A model generated the notes under the pieces. The model had not been told where the DNA came from, ran no database searches, and saw only the letters and a program-made list of their open reading frames with translations. From contig NZ_QDDJ01000007.1 of NCBI RefSeq assembly GCF_003121625.1, positions 211,197 through 275,196 of the forward strand: 64,000 nt of DNA, given 5' to 3'. This document shows, one piece after another, positions 15,749-23,874 of this stretch; position 1 is the first letter of the stretch, and each line of letters begins with the position of its first letter. The DNA is from Ornithinimicrobium cavernae. GTDB taxonomy: Bacteria > Actinomycetota > Actinomycetes > Actinomycetales > Dermatophilaceae. Made by a program: the position numbers and the translations under genes.

Positions 15749-15903
15749 GACTCCCCTGAGCCCCGACCCCTGTGGAAGGAGAGTTCCACCCCGCCGGCAC
15801 CGCCCCCGCCGACCCCCGCTCCGTTGATGAAAACCGTGACCATCGACGCGCCCCCGCGATCACGCACCCCCGCCGCCCCCTGCGGCGAACGAAAGGTCGA
15901 ACG

Positions 15904-16020
15904 ATGAATGTCATGACTGTGGGTCTTCTGAGCATCGCCCTGTATGCGGTGTTCGTCGTCTTCTGGCTCCGCTACGACAAGAACAAGGATGACTACGCCG
16001 GCCGGGAGGAGGAGCGCTGA
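15904..16020 (+). CDS. Symporter small accessory subunit
   Basis: 38 residues from ATG 15904 (GAAAGG upstream): MNVMTVGLLSIALYAVFVVF then WLRYDKNKDDYAGREEER. One membrane helix (about 5-22) followed by a charged tail is typical of the tiny subunits that accompany SSS-type sodium symporters. The stop overlaps the symporter start by one base (TGATG), confirming the partnership. It is probably needed for stability or activity of the large subunit. Confidence 0.8.
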   Translation: MNVMTVGLLSIALYAVFVVFWLRYDKNKDDYAGREEER

Positions 16021-17606
16021 TGAGTGTCGCTGCCTACGGCTGGACCTTCCTGGCCATCTTTGCCGCCTTCATGGTCTGGATCGGCCTGAAGGGGATGACC
16101 AGGACCGTCACCTCCGACGACTACGCCACCGCTCGCGGCTCCTACGCGGGGTGGGCCCTGGGGCTCAGCTACATGGCCGTCGTCGCCAGTGGCTCCACCT
16201 TCATGGGGATCCCCGGCCTCGCCTACGAGTACGGGTTCAAGGCCGGGTACTACCCGATGCTCTACCCGATCGGCATCTACATCGGCACCATGGTGATCGC
16301 CCGGCGGCTCAAGCGTGCGGGTGACCGGTTCAGCTCCCAGACCGTCCCCGACTTCCTGGGAGACCTCTACCGCAGCCGCTGGCTGCGGGTCATCGCCGCC
16401 CTGGTGTCGATCTTCCTGATCTACTACCTGATGTCCCAGTTCGCCGCCTCGGGCCAGATGTTCGACGTGATCCTCGGCGTGCCCTACCGGTGGGGCGTCG
16501 TGCTGGCCGTGGTCCTGGTCATCGCCTACATGATCACCGGCGGTGCCCACGCGGACATCATCACCGATGCCGTCCAGGGCCTCTTCATGCTGGCCATCGC
16601 AGTGTTCATCGTCGCCTGCTTCGTGGCCGGAGTCGGTGTCGCGGGAGCGGGCCCCTCGGCGGTCAACGGCGCGCTCCCCGCGGAGATGCGCTGGGACGTC
16701 CACACCGACCCGTCGGTCCCGACCTTCAGCTCCTGGTGGGTCCTGGTCCTGCTGCTCATCGCGCACCTCGGGTTCGTGACGCTGCCGCACCTGGGCAACA
16801 AGTTCTTCGCGCTCCGCGGGGGCGGCCAGGTGCGGCAGTTCGTCATCCTGTCCAGCGTCACGGGCCTGGTCGTCGGCTTCCTGTTCCTCGGCGGCATCCT
16901 CGGCCGGGCGATGGGCATCGAGACCGACAGCCCCGACGCCATCATCCCGCTCATGTTCCTGGAGCTCCTGCCGCCGTGGGGTGCCGCGGCACTGGCGATC
17001 GCCGTGCTCAGCGCGATCATCTCCACGGCCGACGGTCTGCTGATGAGCATCAGCCAGATCTTCGCCAACGACCTCTACCGCAAGACCTGGGTGCCCATGC
17101 GCGGCGGCGACCCCAACTCCCCGGAGGTCGACCGGCGGGCCCTGCTCATCGGCCGGGTCGGGATCCTCGTGACCGGTGTGGTGGCGGCGCTCGCGGTCTT
17201 CGAGCCGCCGAAGCTCCTCGCGATCCTGCTCTGGGTCGGGATCGGCGGCATCATCTCCGCGCTCACCGGACCCATGTTCGTGGGTCTCTTCTGGAAGGGT
17301 GCGACGCCGTTCGGCGCCATCACGGCGGCGGTCGCTGCCTTCGGTCTGTACTTCGCCATCCACCTCGGTCCGCAGTTCGGCTTCTACGCGGGTGTCTACC
17401 CGTGGAACGAGAACCCGTTCGCCTCCACCGGCGTCGCGAGCATGCTCGGCGTGCTGCTCACGATCGTGCTCAGCCCGCTCGGCAAGGCGATGCCGGCCGA
17501 GCACGTGGACGGTGTGCACGCCAACGAGACCGAGCAGGAGTGGCGGGGCACCTCCGACCGGCAGGTCCCCGTCCTGAGCCGCGAGGCGCGGACGGACCCG
17601 GCATGA
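16020..17606 (+). CDS. SSS-family sodium:solute symporter
   Basis: 528 residues with about 13 membrane helices. Family signatures include the LSYMAVVASGSTFMGIPGLAYEYG region near 50, LGFVTLPHLGNKFFALRGG near 255, and ISTADGLLMSISQIFANDLY near 340 (the conserved Ser-Thr sodium site is in STADG). The acidic/Arg-rich C-terminal tail after about 490 is cytoplasmic. It imports a small organic solute with sodium; the substrate is unknown but should be an alcohol or aldehyde precursor, judged by the dehydrogenases downstream. It overlaps the next gene by 4 bases. Confidence 0.93.
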   Translation: MSVAAYGWTFLAIFAAFMVWIGLKGMTRTVTSDDYATARGSYAGWALGLSYMAVVASGSTFMGIPGLAYEYGFKAGYYPMLYPIGIYIGTMVIARRLKRAGDRFSSQTVPDFLGDLYRSRWLRVIAALVSIFLIYYLMSQFAASGQMFDVILGVPYRWGVVLAVVLVIAYMITGGAHADIITDAVQGLFMLAIAVFIVACFVAGVGVAGAGPSAVNGALPAEMRWDVHTDPSVPTFSSWWVLVLLLIAHLGFVTLPHLGNKFFALRGGGQVRQFVILSSVTGLVVGFLFLGGILGRAMGIETDSPDAIIPLMFLELLPPWGAAALAIAVLSAIISTADGLLMSISQIFANDLYRKTWVPMRGGDPNSPEVDRRALLIGRVGILVTGVVAALAVFEPPKLLAILLWVGIGGIISALTGPMFVGLFWKGATPFGAITAAVAAFGLYFAIHLGPQFGFYAGVYPWNENPFASTGVASMLGVLLTIVLSPLGKAMPAEHVDGVHANETEQEWRGTSDRQVPVLSREARTDPA

Positions 17607-18193
17607 GTGTGGCGACGACGATGGTGCTGCTCGACGTTCCTCGGAGCCGAGAGCGGAGCATCGAGCTGGTGCGTCGGCGCTCCCTCGTCAGCGTCGTGCG
17701 CGAGCGGCTGGGGCGCGGTGACCCCTCCGTCGTGGACCGGGAGCTGTACTGGCCGATCGCCCTGGTCCGCGCCACGGCGTCCGGCACCGGTAGGCGGCAG
17801 TGGCGTGACCAGGTGCTCGGTGCGGTCGACCTGGTCAGCGGCCGGATCGGCATCGTCGACGTCGACCTGCCACCCACCCGCGAGCTGACGGCCGCGGAGG
17901 GTGACCTGATCCCCGCACGGATGAGCAGGACGGTCGCCGAGCGACTCTGGCACGAGTGGTTCCGCGACCACACGGACCGCCGCCGCAAGCCGATGCGTCC
18001 CCCGGCCCTGTCCGTCGACCAGATCGAACGGGTGTGGCTGCCCAACCACCTGGTGACCGCCGGAGGGCGTCGCTTCCTGGTCGACCCGATGGTCGGCCGG
18101 GTCGAGGACCTGCGCAACGTCCCCAGTGTGGAACAACTGCTGAGTGACCAGACCGATCCCCGAACAGAAGGAGCTACGACATGCAAGGCGTGA
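17603..18193 (+). CDS. Unknown protein embedded in the symporter/dehydrogenase operon
   Basis: 196 residues from ATG 17603, overlapping the symporter stop by 4 bases and the dehydrogenase start by 13. It has no membrane segment or signal peptide. Arg-rich N-terminus (about 12-38), a β-rich middle (LVSGRIGIVDVDLPPTREL), then LIPARMSRTVAERLWHEWF and IERVWLPNHLVTAGGRRFLV. I do not recognise a family. Tight coupling on both sides means it belongs to the pathway, possibly as an assembly or regulatory factor for the transporter or dehydrogenases. Confidence 0.8.
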   Translation: MSVATTMVLLDVPRSRERSIELVRRRSLVSVVRERLGRGDPSVVDRELYWPIALVRATASGTGRRQWRDQVLGAVDLVSGRIGIVDVDLPPTRELTAAEGDLIPARMSRTVAERLWHEWFRDHTDRRRKPMRPPALSVDQIERVWLPNHLVTAGGRRFLVDPMVGRVEDLRNVPSVEQLLSDQTDPRTEGATTCKA

Positions 18194-19272
18194 CCACCGT
18201 TCTGACCGCCCCCGGTGAGCTGGAGCAGCGTGAGTACGAGGTCCCCGAGGCCGAGGTCGGGGGTGTCGTGCTGGACATGATCCGGGCCAACGTGTGCGGG
18301 TCGGAGGTGCACATCCTCAAGGGGCACCATCCGCTGATCCAGCCGGGGTGCGTGATGGGTCACGAAGGGGTGGGTCGGGTCGCTCGCCTGGGTCAGGGTG
18401 TCAGCACCGACTTCGCCGGTCAGCCGCTGGCCGAGGGGGACCGGGTGGTCGCGACCTACTTCGAGGCCTGCCGGCGGTGTCCGCAGTGCAACCGGGGCGA
18501 CTGGCAGCTGTGCGCCAACGCCTACGCCCGCTGGTCCAGCCCGGCGGACCAGGGTGCGCACTTCTACGGCACGTTCGGCACGCACTGGTCCCTGTCGGGC
18601 AACCAGTATGTGTACAAGGTGCCGGACAGCGTCACCAGCAAGGCGGTGTCGTCGGCGAACTGTGCGCTCTCCCAGATGGTCAGCGCCCTGGAGACCGGAA
18701 AGGTCCAACGGGGTGAGTCGGTCGTGCTGCTGGGTGCCGGTGGCCTCGGCCTGTGCGGTGCGGCCCTGGCCGCCGAGGCCGGGGCAGAGGTGTACGTTGC
18801 CGAGATGGCACCCTCGCGCCTGACCAAGGCCGAGTCGTTCGGGGCCCACCACACGGTGGACCTGTCCCAGGCCGCCGACGGCGCGGGCCGTGTGGAGCTG
18901 GTCCGTGGCGAGGTGGGTGGCGCGGGTGCCGACGTGGTGATCGACCTGACCGGTGTGCCGAGCGCCTTCTCCGAGGGTGTGCGGATGGTCCGTCCCGGTG
19001 GGCGGTTCGTCTCGGTCGGCAACATCAGCCCCAACAAGTTCACCGAGTTCGACCCGGGGCTGTTCACCCGGTCCGGGGTGAGCATGCACGCCGTGATCCG
19101 CTACCCGACGTACTTCCTGTCGCGGTCGGTGGCGTTCATCGAGGACACCCCGCACTACCCCTGGGAGGACCTGGTCGACGCCGACTACGAGTTCGGTCAG
19201 GCCCGTGAGGCGATCCAGGCCGCCGAGGACAGGACGGTGACCCGGGCGGCCCTGCTGATCAACGCCGAGTGA
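18181..19272 (+). CDS. Zinc-dependent medium-chain alcohol dehydrogenase
   Basis: 363 residues. Catalytic zinc ligands Cys39 (ANVCGSEVH) and His61-Glu62 (GHEGVG); structural-zinc cysteines 97, 100, 103 and 111 are all present. The NAD-binding fold has VLLGAGGLGLCGAALAAEAGA near 181. It overlaps the upstream unknown gene by 13 bases and is followed 51 bases later by an aldehyde dehydrogenase, so it should oxidise the imported alcohol or its derivative. Residues near the active site suggest nothing specific about the substrate. Confidence 0.93.
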   Translation: MQGVTTVLTAPGELEQREYEVPEAEVGGVVLDMIRANVCGSEVHILKGHHPLIQPGCVMGHEGVGRVARLGQGVSTDFAGQPLAEGDRVVATYFEACRRCPQCNRGDWQLCANAYARWSSPADQGAHFYGTFGTHWSLSGNQYVYKVPDSVTSKAVSSANCALSQMVSALETGKVQRGESVVLLGAGGLGLCGAALAAEAGAEVYVAEMAPSRLTKAESFGAHHTVDLSQAADGAGRVELVRGEVGGAGADVVIDLTGVPSAFSEGVRMVRPGGRFVSVGNISPNKFTEFDPGLFTRSGVSMHAVIRYPTYFLSRSVAFIEDTPHYPWEDLVDADYEFGQAREAIQAAEDRTVTRAALLINAE

Positions 19273-19323
19273 CCTCGGTGCAGACTCGGAACCAATCCCC
19301 GACATCCTGAGAGGCACCACACC

Positions 19324-20754
19324 GTGGAGACCACACAGTCGTTCATCAACGGCGCTTCAGTGGCAAGCGCCGACACCTATGACAACATCGACCCGGCCAC
19401 CGGGCAGTCCCTGGGGCCGGTGGCCCGTGCGGGCGCCGGTGAGGTCGACCAGGCGGTCGCGGCGGCGGCTGCGGCCCAGCCCGCCTGGAACGCCACCCTG
19501 CCCGAGCACCGTGCCCGGGTGCTGACCCGGATCGCGGACCTGGTCGAGGCCAACGCCGAGGAGCTGGCCCGCCTGGAGTCCGAGGACACCGGCAAGCCGA
19601 TCGGCCAGGCCCGCACGGACGCCACCGTCTGCGCACGGTACTTCCGGTTCTACGGGCACGCCATCGACTCCTACTACGGACAGACGATCCCGCTGGCCCC
19701 GGACCAGCACGTCTACACCCGCAAGGAGCCATTCGGGGTCGTGGCCTCGATCGTGGCCTGGAACTACCCGATGCAGCTGCTGGCGCGGGCGGTGGCCGCC
19801 GCGATCGCGACGGGCAACGCCACGATCATCAAGCCGGCCGACGAGACACCCCGCACGGCGGTGGCGATCGCGCGGCTGGCGATCGAGGCGGGCGTCCCGG
19901 CCGGGGTGTTCAACGTCGTGACCGGCATCGGTGCCGAGGCCGGTGCGGCCCTGACGGCCCACCCCGGGGTCTCGCACCTGGGGTTCGTCGGGTCGACCCA
20001 GATCGGGTCGACCATCGCGCACGCGGCGGCCGACCGGGTCGTCCCGACGGTGCTGGAGCTGGGTGGCAAGTCCGCCCAGATCGTGTTCCCGGACGCCGAC
20101 CTGGACACCGCGGCCACCTTCCTGACCAAGGCGATCCTGCAGAACGCCGGGCAGACCTGCTCGGCGGGCTCGCGGTTGCTGGTGCACCACTCGGTCCACC
20201 AGGAGCTGATCGCCAAGGTGGCCGACAACTTCGGCAAGGTCTCCATCGGTCGTGGCAGCGAGGACCCGGACCTGGGTCCGCTGGTCTCTGCCAAGCAGCA
20301 GGGCCGGGTCAGGACCATGGTGGAGGCCGCGGTCGCCGGCTCCGGTGAGGTCATCATCGGGGGCGGGGTGCCCGACGACGAGCGGCTGGCCGGCGGCGCG
20401 TACTTCGCCCCGACGCTGATCGACGGGGTCGACCCGACCTCCCAGATCGCGCAGGAGGAGGTCTTCGGACCGGTCCTGGCGGCCATGAAGTTCGACACCG
20501 AGGAGGAGGCCATCGCCCTGGCCAACGGCACCGACTACGCCCTTCTGGGCGCCGTCTGGACCAAGGACATCAGCCGGGCCCACCGGCTGGCGGCCGCCAT
20601 CCAGGCCGGTCAGGTCTACGTCAACACCTACGGTGCCGGCGGAGGCGTGGAGCTGCCGTTCGGTGGGTTCAAGAAGTCCGGGTACGGGCGGGAGAAGGGC
20701 GTCGAGGCCCTCGACGCCTACACCCAGACCAAGACCGTCATCATCAAGCTCTGA
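19324..20754 (+). CDS. NAD(P)-dependent aldehyde dehydrogenase
   Basis: 476 residues from GTG 19324, preceded by GAGAGG. Catalytic Cys279 (NAGQTCSAGSR), general base Glu245 (LELGGKS), Asn147 (WNYP) and the coenzyme loop FVGSTQIG near 221 are all present; it ends GREKGVEALDAYTQTKTVIIKL, as in betaine-aldehyde and related ALDHs. It is the last gene of the operon and should turn the aldehyde made by the alcohol dehydrogenase into an acid. A strong hairpin follows. Confidence 0.94.
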   Translation: METTQSFINGASVASADTYDNIDPATGQSLGPVARAGAGEVDQAVAAAAAAQPAWNATLPEHRARVLTRIADLVEANAEELARLESEDTGKPIGQARTDATVCARYFRFYGHAIDSYYGQTIPLAPDQHVYTRKEPFGVVASIVAWNYPMQLLARAVAAAIATGNATIIKPADETPRTAVAIARLAIEAGVPAGVFNVVTGIGAEAGAALTAHPGVSHLGFVGSTQIGSTIAHAAADRVVPTVLELGGKSAQIVFPDADLDTAATFLTKAILQNAGQTCSAGSRLLVHHSVHQELIAKVADNFGKVSIGRGSEDPDLGPLVSAKQQGRVRTMVEAAVAGSGEVIIGGGVPDDERLAGGAYFAPTLIDGVDPTSQIAQEEVFGPVLAAMKFDTEEEAIALANGTDYALLGAVWTKDISRAHRLAAAIQAGQVYVNTYGAGGGVELPFGGFKKSGYGREKGVEALDAYTQTKTVIIKL

Positions 20755-20763
20755 CCCAGCCAC

Positions 20764-20800
20764 ACCGGGCCGGCCACACCACCGGCGTGGCCGGCCCGGT
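20764..20800 (+). terminator. Strong hairpin terminating the symporter/ALDH operon
   Basis: A perfect 14-base stem: ACCGGGCCGGCCAC (20764-20777) pairs with GTGGCCGGCCCGGT (20787-20800) around a 9-base loop, starting 10 bases after the ALDH stop. There is no long T tract, which is common in high-GC actinobacteria. Confidence 0.75.
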
Positions 20801-20847
20801 TGCTGCGGTGCGGGCTCGATGGTCGCACTCCCACTAGGGTGAGGCGC

Positions 20848-22326
20848 GTGCCGCAGCATGCCCCGTCATCGCGGACGGGCCGGTCGTGGCCGGTCCGGGT
20901 CCGGGTCATCGCGCTGGTCGTCGCGATGCTGACGCTCGGTCTCGTGGTGGCCGGCGCCGTGACGTTCATCGTGCAGTTCAACCAGCTCGACCAGCGCATC
21001 GACAGCGAGCTGCTCCAGGAGATCGACGAGGTCCGCGGCATCGCCGAGGGCGGTCCGCCCGGCAGCGCCGGTGACGTGCCGTACACCGACCTCCGTGAGC
21101 TCTTCGAGGCCTACCTCACCGTCTCGGTGCCGGGCGAGCACGAGTCGATGCTGACCCTTATCGACGGCACGACCGTGTTCATCCCCGGCGGTGAGCTCCC
21201 CTTCGAGCTCAACGTGCCCGAGGTGAAGCAGGAGGTGCAGCGGGTCTATGCGCCCGGCCGTGCCACCATCACCGACTTCACGCTGGACGACCACGAGCTG
21301 CGCATGATCACCGCCTCCGTCGCGCTGCCCGGTGACACCCGCGAGGGCGTGGTCGTCGTCGCCATCGACGCGGGGGCGCAGCGTCGCGCGATCTGGAACC
21401 AGGTCGGCACCTACGCCCTCGTCGCGCTCGGCACGGTCCTGGTGACCGGCGCGACCGGCTACGTCGTCGCCGGACGACTGTTGCGCCCGCTGGCCGACCT
21501 GAGCCGAGCGACCGCCACGATCGACACCGAGGACCTCACCCAGCGGGTCGAGATCCAGGCAGCGGACAACGACGTCGCCCAGCTGGCGCACACCTTCAAC
21601 CAGATGCTCGACCGGCTCGAGGCCGGGGTCGCCGACCAACGGCAGTTCCTCGACGACGCCGCCCACGAGCTCCGCACCCCGCTGACCATCATCCGGGGCA
21701 ACCTGGAGCTCATGGAGGTGGGTGATGCCGAGGACGTGGATCAGACCAGGACCCTCGTGCTGGACGAGCTGGACCGGATGAAGCGGCTCGTCGACGACCT
21801 GCTGCTGCTGGCGAAGTCCCAGCGCCCGGACTTCATCGAGTTCGCCCCCGTGGACGTGCAGCTGCTGGGTCGGGAGCTGCAGGACCGCGTCCACCAGCTG
21901 GGGGAGCGGACGTGGGAGACCGTCGCGACCGCCTCCGGCACCGTGCTGGCGGACCGGCAGCGACTGCAGCAGGCGGTGATCCAGCTGGCGGCCAACGCGG
22001 CCAAGTTCTCCGAGCCGGGCAGCAGGATCGAGGTCCGCCTCGACTGGGCGCAGCCGACCGCCGAGGTGATCGACACGCTGCCGTCACCGGCCCGCCGCTA
22101 TCTGGTCATCACCGTCCAGGACCGCGGCACCGGCATCGCCCCGCGAGAGGTGGAGCGGATCTTCGAGCGCTTCGGGCGCAGCGAGGACCACCGGATGGTG
22201 GACGGGTCCGGCCTGGGGCTGCCGATCGTCGCCGCCATCGCACAGGGCCACCGTGGCACGGTGACCGTCGACTCGGCGGTGGGCGTCGGGAGCACCTTCC
22301 GCCTGTGGATCCCGGCCGAGATGTGA
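20848..22326 (+). CDS. Membrane sensor histidine kinase
   Basis: 492 residues from GTG 20848; the frame is open upstream but without family character. Helices at about 18-40 and 187-210 flank a 145-residue outside domain rich in Asp/Glu. HAMP follows, then the H-box FLDDAAHELRTPLTII, the N-box QLAANAAKF, and VQDRGTGIAP with GSGLGLPI. The kinase is complete. The response regulator follows 10 bases after, and the next gene downstream encodes an Asp-rich exported protein with repeated TCTCAT boxes in front. A divalent cation or envelope signal is a guess. Confidence 0.93.
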   Translation: MPQHAPSSRTGRSWPVRVRVIALVVAMLTLGLVVAGAVTFIVQFNQLDQRIDSELLQEIDEVRGIAEGGPPGSAGDVPYTDLRELFEAYLTVSVPGEHESMLTLIDGTTVFIPGGELPFELNVPEVKQEVQRVYAPGRATITDFTLDDHELRMITASVALPGDTREGVVVVAIDAGAQRRAIWNQVGTYALVALGTVLVTGATGYVVAGRLLRPLADLSRATATIDTEDLTQRVEIQAADNDVAQLAHTFNQMLDRLEAGVADQRQFLDDAAHELRTPLTIIRGNLELMEVGDAEDVDQTRTLVLDELDRMKRLVDDLLLLAKSQRPDFIEFAPVDVQLLGRELQDRVHQLGERTWETVATASGTVLADRQRLQQAVIQLAANAAKFSEPGSRIEVRLDWAQPTAEVIDTLPSPARRYLVITVQDRGTGIAPREVERIFERFGRSEDHRMVDGSGLGLPIVAAIAQGHRGTVTVDSAVGVGSTFRLWIPAEM

Positions 22327-22336
22327 TGCTGGGGCC

Positions 22337-23002
22337 ATGGCTAACATCCTGATCGCCGAGGACGAGGAGCGCATCGCGCTCTTCGTCGCCAAGGGCCTCA
22401 AGGCTGCGGGATACCAGACGCACGTGGTGGGGGACGGCGTCAGTGCCCTCGAGCACGCCTCGAGCGGTGACTACGACCTGCTCGTGCTCGACGTGGGGAT
22501 GCCCAAGATGGACGGGTTCACGGTGCTGCGGGTCCTCCGCACCCTCGAGCACCAGATCCCGATCATCATGGTGACCGCGCGCGATGCCGTGACGGACACC
22601 GTGGCGGGGCTCGAGGGTGGGGCGGACGACTACCTGACCAAGCCGTTCAAGTTCGAGGAGCTGCTCGCGCGGGTGCGGACCCGGCTCCGTCCCCGACCCG
22701 GCGCCCAGGACGCGACGGTCCTGAGCCACGGGAGCCTGAGCCTTGACCTGACGACGCGGGTCGCGACCGCCGATGACAAGCCGGTCGAGCTCTCCCCGCG
22801 GGAGTTCGCGATGGCCAGGGAGTTCCTGGAGCATCCCGGTCAGGTGCTCTCGCGGGAGCAGCTGCTGTCCCGGGTGTGGGGCTACGACTTCGACGGGGCC
22901 TCCAACGTCGTGGACGTCTACATCCGCTACCTGCGCAACAAGCTCGGGGCCGCCCGCTTCGACACGGTCCGGGGTGTCGGCTACCGGCTGAAGGAGGTCT
23001 GA
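22337..23002 (+). CDS. OmpR-type response regulator
   Basis: 221 residues. The receiver (LIAEDEERIALFVAKGL) has phospho-acceptor Asp52 (LLVLDVGMPKMDG), Thr and Lys switch residues (IIMVTARDAV, LTKPFKFEELLARV), then a winged helix with FAMAREFLEHPGQVLSREQLLSRVWGYDFD and the VRGVGYRLKEV end. It is co-transcribed with the kinase upstream (10-base gap). The start is ATG 22337. Direct repeats lie 35 bases after its stop, in front of the Asp-rich gene, its likely target. Confidence 0.94.
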   Translation: MANILIAEDEERIALFVAKGLKAAGYQTHVVGDGVSALEHASSGDYDLLVLDVGMPKMDGFTVLRVLRTLEHQIPIIMVTARDAVTDTVAGLEGGADDYLTKPFKFEELLARVRTRLRPRPGAQDATVLSHGSLSLDLTTRVATADDKPVELSPREFAMAREFLEHPGQVLSREQLLSRVWGYDFDGASNVVDVYIRYLRNKLGAARFDTVRGVGYRLKEV

Positions 23003-23026
23003 CCCGCATCGACCGGCGCACGGAAG

Positions 23027-23053
23027 ATGAGAATCTTCTCATGGACGTCTCAT
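23027..23053 (+). promoter_or_regulatory. Three TCTCAT half-sites, candidate response-regulator binding region
   Basis: ATGAGA (23027-23032, inverted), TCTCAT (23037-23042) and TCTCAT (23048-23053). The last two are direct repeats with 11-base periodicity, the spacing used by OmpR-type dimers. The first two also form the inverted repeat ATGAGAA-TC-TTCTCAT. The site lies between the response regulator gene and the ATG of the Asp-rich protein (23087), where an activator would sit in place of a -35 box. Confidence 0.6.
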
Positions 23054-23086
23054 CGGCATACCAGATTCGCGGGTGAGACTGGCTCC

Positions 23087-23701
23087 ATGAAGTTGATCGC
23101 CTCGTTCGTGTCGCTGACCGTCGTCGCGGCCCTCAGCGCCTGGCTCTGGCTGGGCCAGGGCGCCTCCGAGGTGCAGACCGCCGGTGTCGAGGTCGTCGAG
23201 AGCTCCGGCTCCGCGGCCTCGGGTTTCATCGAGCCCCTCACCTCCGCCGACAACTCGGTCCTGACCGACGACTACGCCGCCGCCTTCGTCGGGCTGCAGG
23301 CCGTCCTCGACGTGTGGCACAACCAGCCGCGGGAGGTCATCTCCGACCCCGAGCTCCTCGCAGGTCTGGTGGCGGACGCACGGGAGGCCGCCGCGGCCGA
23401 GATCGCCGCGGTCGAGGAGAAGGCACGGCAGGAGGCCGCCGCCGAGCAGAAGGCTCGCGAGAAGGCTGCCGCCGAGGAGAAGGCTCGGCAGGAGGCGGCA
23501 GCAGAGGAGGAGGCCCGGGAGGAGGCGGCCCAGCCGCCCAAGGCGGTGTCGCCCCCTCCGGTCGCGCCGCCACCGGACGATGATGATGACGACGATGACG
23601 ACAACTCGGGTCCGGGTCACGACGACGATGACGATGACGACGACTGGGATGACGACGACGACGATGACGATGACGACGACTCCGGTCACGACGACGACTG
23701 A
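23087..23701 (+). CDS. Exported protein with Ala/Glu/Lys coiled coil and Asp-run C-terminus
   Basis: 204 residues from ATG 23087. A signal or anchor segment (about 1-20, LIASFVSLTVVAALSAWLWL) is followed by a 70-residue unknown domain, a charged repeat region (about 98-150; EEKARQEAAAEQKAREKAAA) predicted to be a coiled coil, a Pro hinge, and a tail with Asp runs of 9, 8, 11 and 3 broken by NSGPGH, W and SGH. The Asp codons mix GAC and GAT, so the runs are under protein-level selection. Such a tail should bind calcium, magnesium or other cations outside the cell. I know no named family. Probably controlled by the upstream two-component system. Confidence 0.75.
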   Translation: MKLIASFVSLTVVAALSAWLWLGQGASEVQTAGVEVVESSGSAASGFIEPLTSADNSVLTDDYAAAFVGLQAVLDVWHNQPREVISDPELLAGLVADAREAAAAEIAAVEEKARQEAAAEQKAREKAAAEEKARQEAAAEEEAREEAAQPPKAVSPPPVAPPPDDDDDDDDDNSGPGHDDDDDDDDWDDDDDDDDDDDSGHDDD

Positions 23702-23739
23702 CCGGAGGTCGCGCGGGGCCGCGTGAGCCGCTCCGGAGC

Positions 23740-23765
23740 AGCCCGGGCCCAGCAGGGCCCGGGCT
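23740..23765. terminator. GC-rich hairpin after the Asp-rich gene
   Basis: AGCCCGGGCCC (23740-23750), 4-base loop AGCA, GGGCCCGGGCT (23755-23765): a perfect 11-base stem, 39 bases past the Asp-rich gene stop and before the MFS gene. It most likely ends transcription of the two-component/Asp-rich unit. Confidence 0.7.
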
Positions 23766-23775
23766 GAGTCGTGTC

Positions 23776-23791
23776 CGCGGAATAGTCCGCG
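23776..23791. promoter_or_regulatory. Inverted repeat CGCGGA-ATAG-TCCGCG upstream of the MFS gene
   Basis: Perfect 6-base arms around ATAG, in the leader of the MFS transporter gene. It has the size of a TetR-type operator, but no TetR gene lies near; it could equally be a small RNA hairpin. Confidence 0.3.
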
Positions 23792-23874
23792 CGGCCGGAC
23801 CCTTGAACCGAGCACGGGCAGGACAGGGAGGTCTGCGCCCTCCAGCCCACCTCCCGAACGCACGGAGCCTGCCC

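Noticed and set aside
23575..23701. Asp-rich GAC/GAT tract as a simple DNA microsatellite
   Set aside because: The codons alternate irregularly between GAC and GAT, the frame is kept and the runs are broken by defined residues, so it is better read as a selected acidic protein tail.
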